Below, in pieces: positions 62,514-64,000 of a DNA stretch of 64,000 nucleotides. The DNA lies in assembly GCA_016191085.1 (NCBI GenBank), contig JACPPJ010000021.1, positions 1 to 64,000 of the forward strand, in the 5' to 3' direction. The stretch is from Acidobacteriota bacterium. Its GTDB lineage: Bacteria; Acidobacteriota; Terriglobia; 2-12-FULL-54-10. Numbering within the stretch: position 1 is the first letter of the stretch; each line of letters starts with the position of its first letter. Position numbers and translations under genes: made by a program. Below the pieces are notes generated by a model that worked only from the letters and a program-made list of their open reading frames with translations, made no database searches and had not been told where the DNA came from.

Positions 62514-63752
62514 ATGGCTAACAAACAACAAGATCATGTCGCGGCGCTCGACCTGGGCAGCGCCAAAACCCGTGTACTCATATCGGAATTGCTCGGCGGC
62601 AACGGCGATGGAGCCTCACGGCTCCGGTTTGCCGGTTTTGGCGAGGTGGAATCGCGAGGCTGGCGCAAGGGGAGTATCACTGATCTGGGCGAAGTGACCG
62701 CGTGCGTCAAAGAGGCCTCCGAGCAGGCCGAAAAGATGGCTGGCGTAGCGGTCGAATCAGCGGTCGCGGGTATTGGCGGTCCGCACATCCAGGGAGTTTC
62801 GGCGAGCTGCGGCCTCACTGTCTCTTTGCGTCCTCGAGAGCTGACCCGGGAAGACATTCGTCGGTTGATGGACACCGCCAAAGACGTGCCGCTCTCTAGA
62901 GACCGCGAGATTCTGCATCTCGTTCCCGAAGAGTTCGTTCTGGATTCACATCACGGCATTCAAGACCCCATCGGGATGCAGGCATCCTACCTCGCGGTGA
63001 AGGCTCACATCATCACCGGCTCGATGATGGCCGCTGCAAACATAGTGACGGCCGTGAACCGGGCCGGCATTCTCGTCGAAACCACTGTTTTCGAAGCGCT
63101 TGCCGCCGCGGAAGAAGTTCTCTCCAACGAGGAGCGAGAGCTAGGAGCTTTGGTGATTGTGCTCGGGGGCGGCACGACCGAGATCGCCGCATATCAGCAT
63201 GGGAGTCTGCGCCTCGCATCAGTGATTCCTGTTGGTGGAGATCACTTCACCAACGACGTGGGGGTCGGTCTGCACACGTCTGTAACCGATGCTGAGATTC
63301 TCAAGCAGACCATGGGATCCGTGTTGTCGAAGCAGAGCAGCCACGTGAGCTCCATCGAAGTTCCTGGACTGTCGGACCAGCAATCGCGTTTTGTTCCACA
63401 CAGGGCGTTATCCGAAATCCTGGAATCGCGCGCCGAGGAACTGTTGTGCCTCATCCGCGATGAACTGCGCCGCAGCGGGCTCGACCGTGGGCTGGGCGCC
63501 GGCGCGGTGCTTTGCGGCGGTGGAGCGCGCCTGGGCGGCATCTGCGATCTCACCGAGCAGGTGCTCGGGACGCCCGCTCGCCTGGGGCTGCCTCCGAAGA
63601 TAATAGACATGCCCGAGGAACTCGACTCGCCAGAATACGCCACAGTCGTGGGCCTGCTCCTGTACGCGTATCGGCTGTGGAGAATGCGCAACCCTGCGCG
63701 GTCTCGCTCCACCGGAAGTCGCTGGAAGATGCTCTTAGCTGGGCGGGCGTGA
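62514..63752 (+). CDS. ftsA: Cell division protein FtsA
   Basis: Actin-like ATPase that tethers FtsZ to the membrane. VAALDLGSAKTRVLIS (phosphate 1), SHHGIQDPIGM, VIVLGGGTTEIAAYQHGSL (phosphate 2), GGDHFTNDVGVGL and VLCGGGARLGGICDL (adenosine motif) are in order. The C-terminus ends in a basic, hydrophobic stretch (SRSTGSRWKMLLAGRA) that could serve as the membrane-binding helix. ATG 62514 is preferred over TTG 62505. 412 aa. Confidence 0.95.
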   Translation: MANKQQDHVAALDLGSAKTRVLISELLGGNGDGASRLRFAGFGEVESRGWRKGSITDLGEVTACVKEASEQAEKMAGVAVESAVAGIGGPHIQGVSASCGLTVSLRPRELTREDIRRLMDTAKDVPLSRDREILHLVPEEFVLDSHHGIQDPIGMQASYLAVKAHIITGSMMAAANIVTAVNRAGILVETTVFEALAAAEEVLSNEERELGALVIVLGGGTTEIAAYQHGSLRLASVIPVGGDHFTNDVGVGLHTSVTDAEILKQTMGSVLSKQSSHVSSIEVPGLSDQQSRFVPHRALSEILESRAEELLCLIRDELRRSGLDRGLGAGAVLCGGGARLGGICDLTEQVLGTPARLGLPPKIIDMPEELDSPEYATVVGLLLYAYRLWRMRNPARSRSTGSRWKMLLAGRA

Positions 63753-63966
63753 CTCGCACGCTTGCCCATCCAATCACTGCCATCATTTGAACTCGTTCTT
63801 ATAAGGCAAACGCTCGCGTTGTGACTGCGGCTTTGATATGCGACCGTCACGTTTAAGAGACAAAACCGTTCTCAGGCAGAAAAATTACTGACGCCCTCGC
63901 CTAGGTGTCGTATCGTAATCTTCCGCACATTTCTGGCTTCAACATCTCACCGAAGGGGCAACGAAC

Positions 63967-64000
63967 ATGGACGTGGAAAACGTGGACCCGGTGGAACCGA
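63967..64000 (+). CDS. ftsZ: Start of ftsZ (partial, cut by window end)
   Basis: Only 11 codons (MDVENVDPVEP) are visible after ATG 63967. The call rests on position directly after ftsA in the dcw cluster; the sequence itself is too short to show FtsZ motifs. The 214-bp gap after ftsA probably holds an ftsZ promoter. Confidence 0.55.
   Translation, partial: MDVENVDPVEP

Overview
The window is a mid-to-high GC bacterial chromosome segment, most probably from an acidobacterium (Acidobacteriota, Terriglobia/Koribacter-like). This is inferred from gene content: a very large TonB-dependent receptor with an N-terminal carboxypeptidase-regulatory-like domain, DUF3106 and DUF4412 secreted proteins, a meso-DAP-type Gram-negative dcw cluster, and two families of dispersed palindromic repeats. 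No 16S gene is present to confirm it, and no tRNA, rRNA or CRISPR array was seen.

Layout. 0.2-5.3 kb (+): Nramp metal transporter and an NtrY/NtrX-like two-component pair. 5.4-9.3 kb (-): phoH-ybeY-corC-era housekeeping operon. 9.5-14.1 kb (-): assimilatory sulfate operon tauE/safE-like - cysD - cysN - cysH, preceded by a sigma70-like promoter, a 34-codon cysteine-rich leader ORF and a hairpin/U-tract terminator. 14.4-19 kb (+): metallophosphoesterase, a CobA-HemD fusion (siroheme supply) and an arsenic operon (arsR-arsM-acr3). 19.2-23.5 kb: acetyl-CoA synthetase followed by a small accessory island (BrnT/BrnA-like toxin-antitoxin, an unknown ORF, a Schlafen-AlbA_2 protein) that contains a second, detached copy of the acs 3' end. 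23.7-35.6 kb: ECF sigma/anti-sigma, DUF3106, amidohydrolase, TonB-dependent receptor, DUF4412, orphan nuoB, ygfZ, MFS exporter, RRM protein. 35.8-47 kb: acyl-CoA dehydrogenase, dienelactone hydrolase, ydcF-like, pgpA, thymidine/pyrimidine phosphorylase, ilvA, methyltransferase, ilvN/ilvB, 2'-5' RNA ligase-like. 47.3-64 kb (+): dcw cluster mraZ-rsmH-ftsL-ftsI-murE-murF-mraY-ftsW-murG-murC-[HNH insertion]-murB-ftsQ-ftsA-(ftsZ start). murD and ddl are absent from their usual places.

Main discovery. The sulfate operon leader has the architecture of a trp-type, ribosome-mediated transcription attenuator responding to cysteine. A short ORF carries CCCTCCC plus one more Cys (all seven codons TGT). 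Four RNA segments can form the mutually exclusive pairings 1:2 + 3:4 (terminator followed by a U-rich tract) or 2:3 (antiterminator). Segment 2 lies just downstream of the Cys codons, where a stalled ribosome would leave it free. The operon agrees with this logic: it makes APS (CysDN) and reduces it directly with a 4Fe-4S-type APS reductase (CysH), and the APS-kinase-like tail fused to CysN has lost its P-loop, as expected if PAPS is not needed.

Other points of interest are the accessory island flanked by two acs 3' ends that differ only at synonymous third positions, an HNH endonuclease with homing-associated repeats inside the dcw cluster, palindromic repeats that have become part of coding sequences (MurC tail, DUF3106 protein), and 10-bp-spaced AAGTGG boxes upstream of mraZ.
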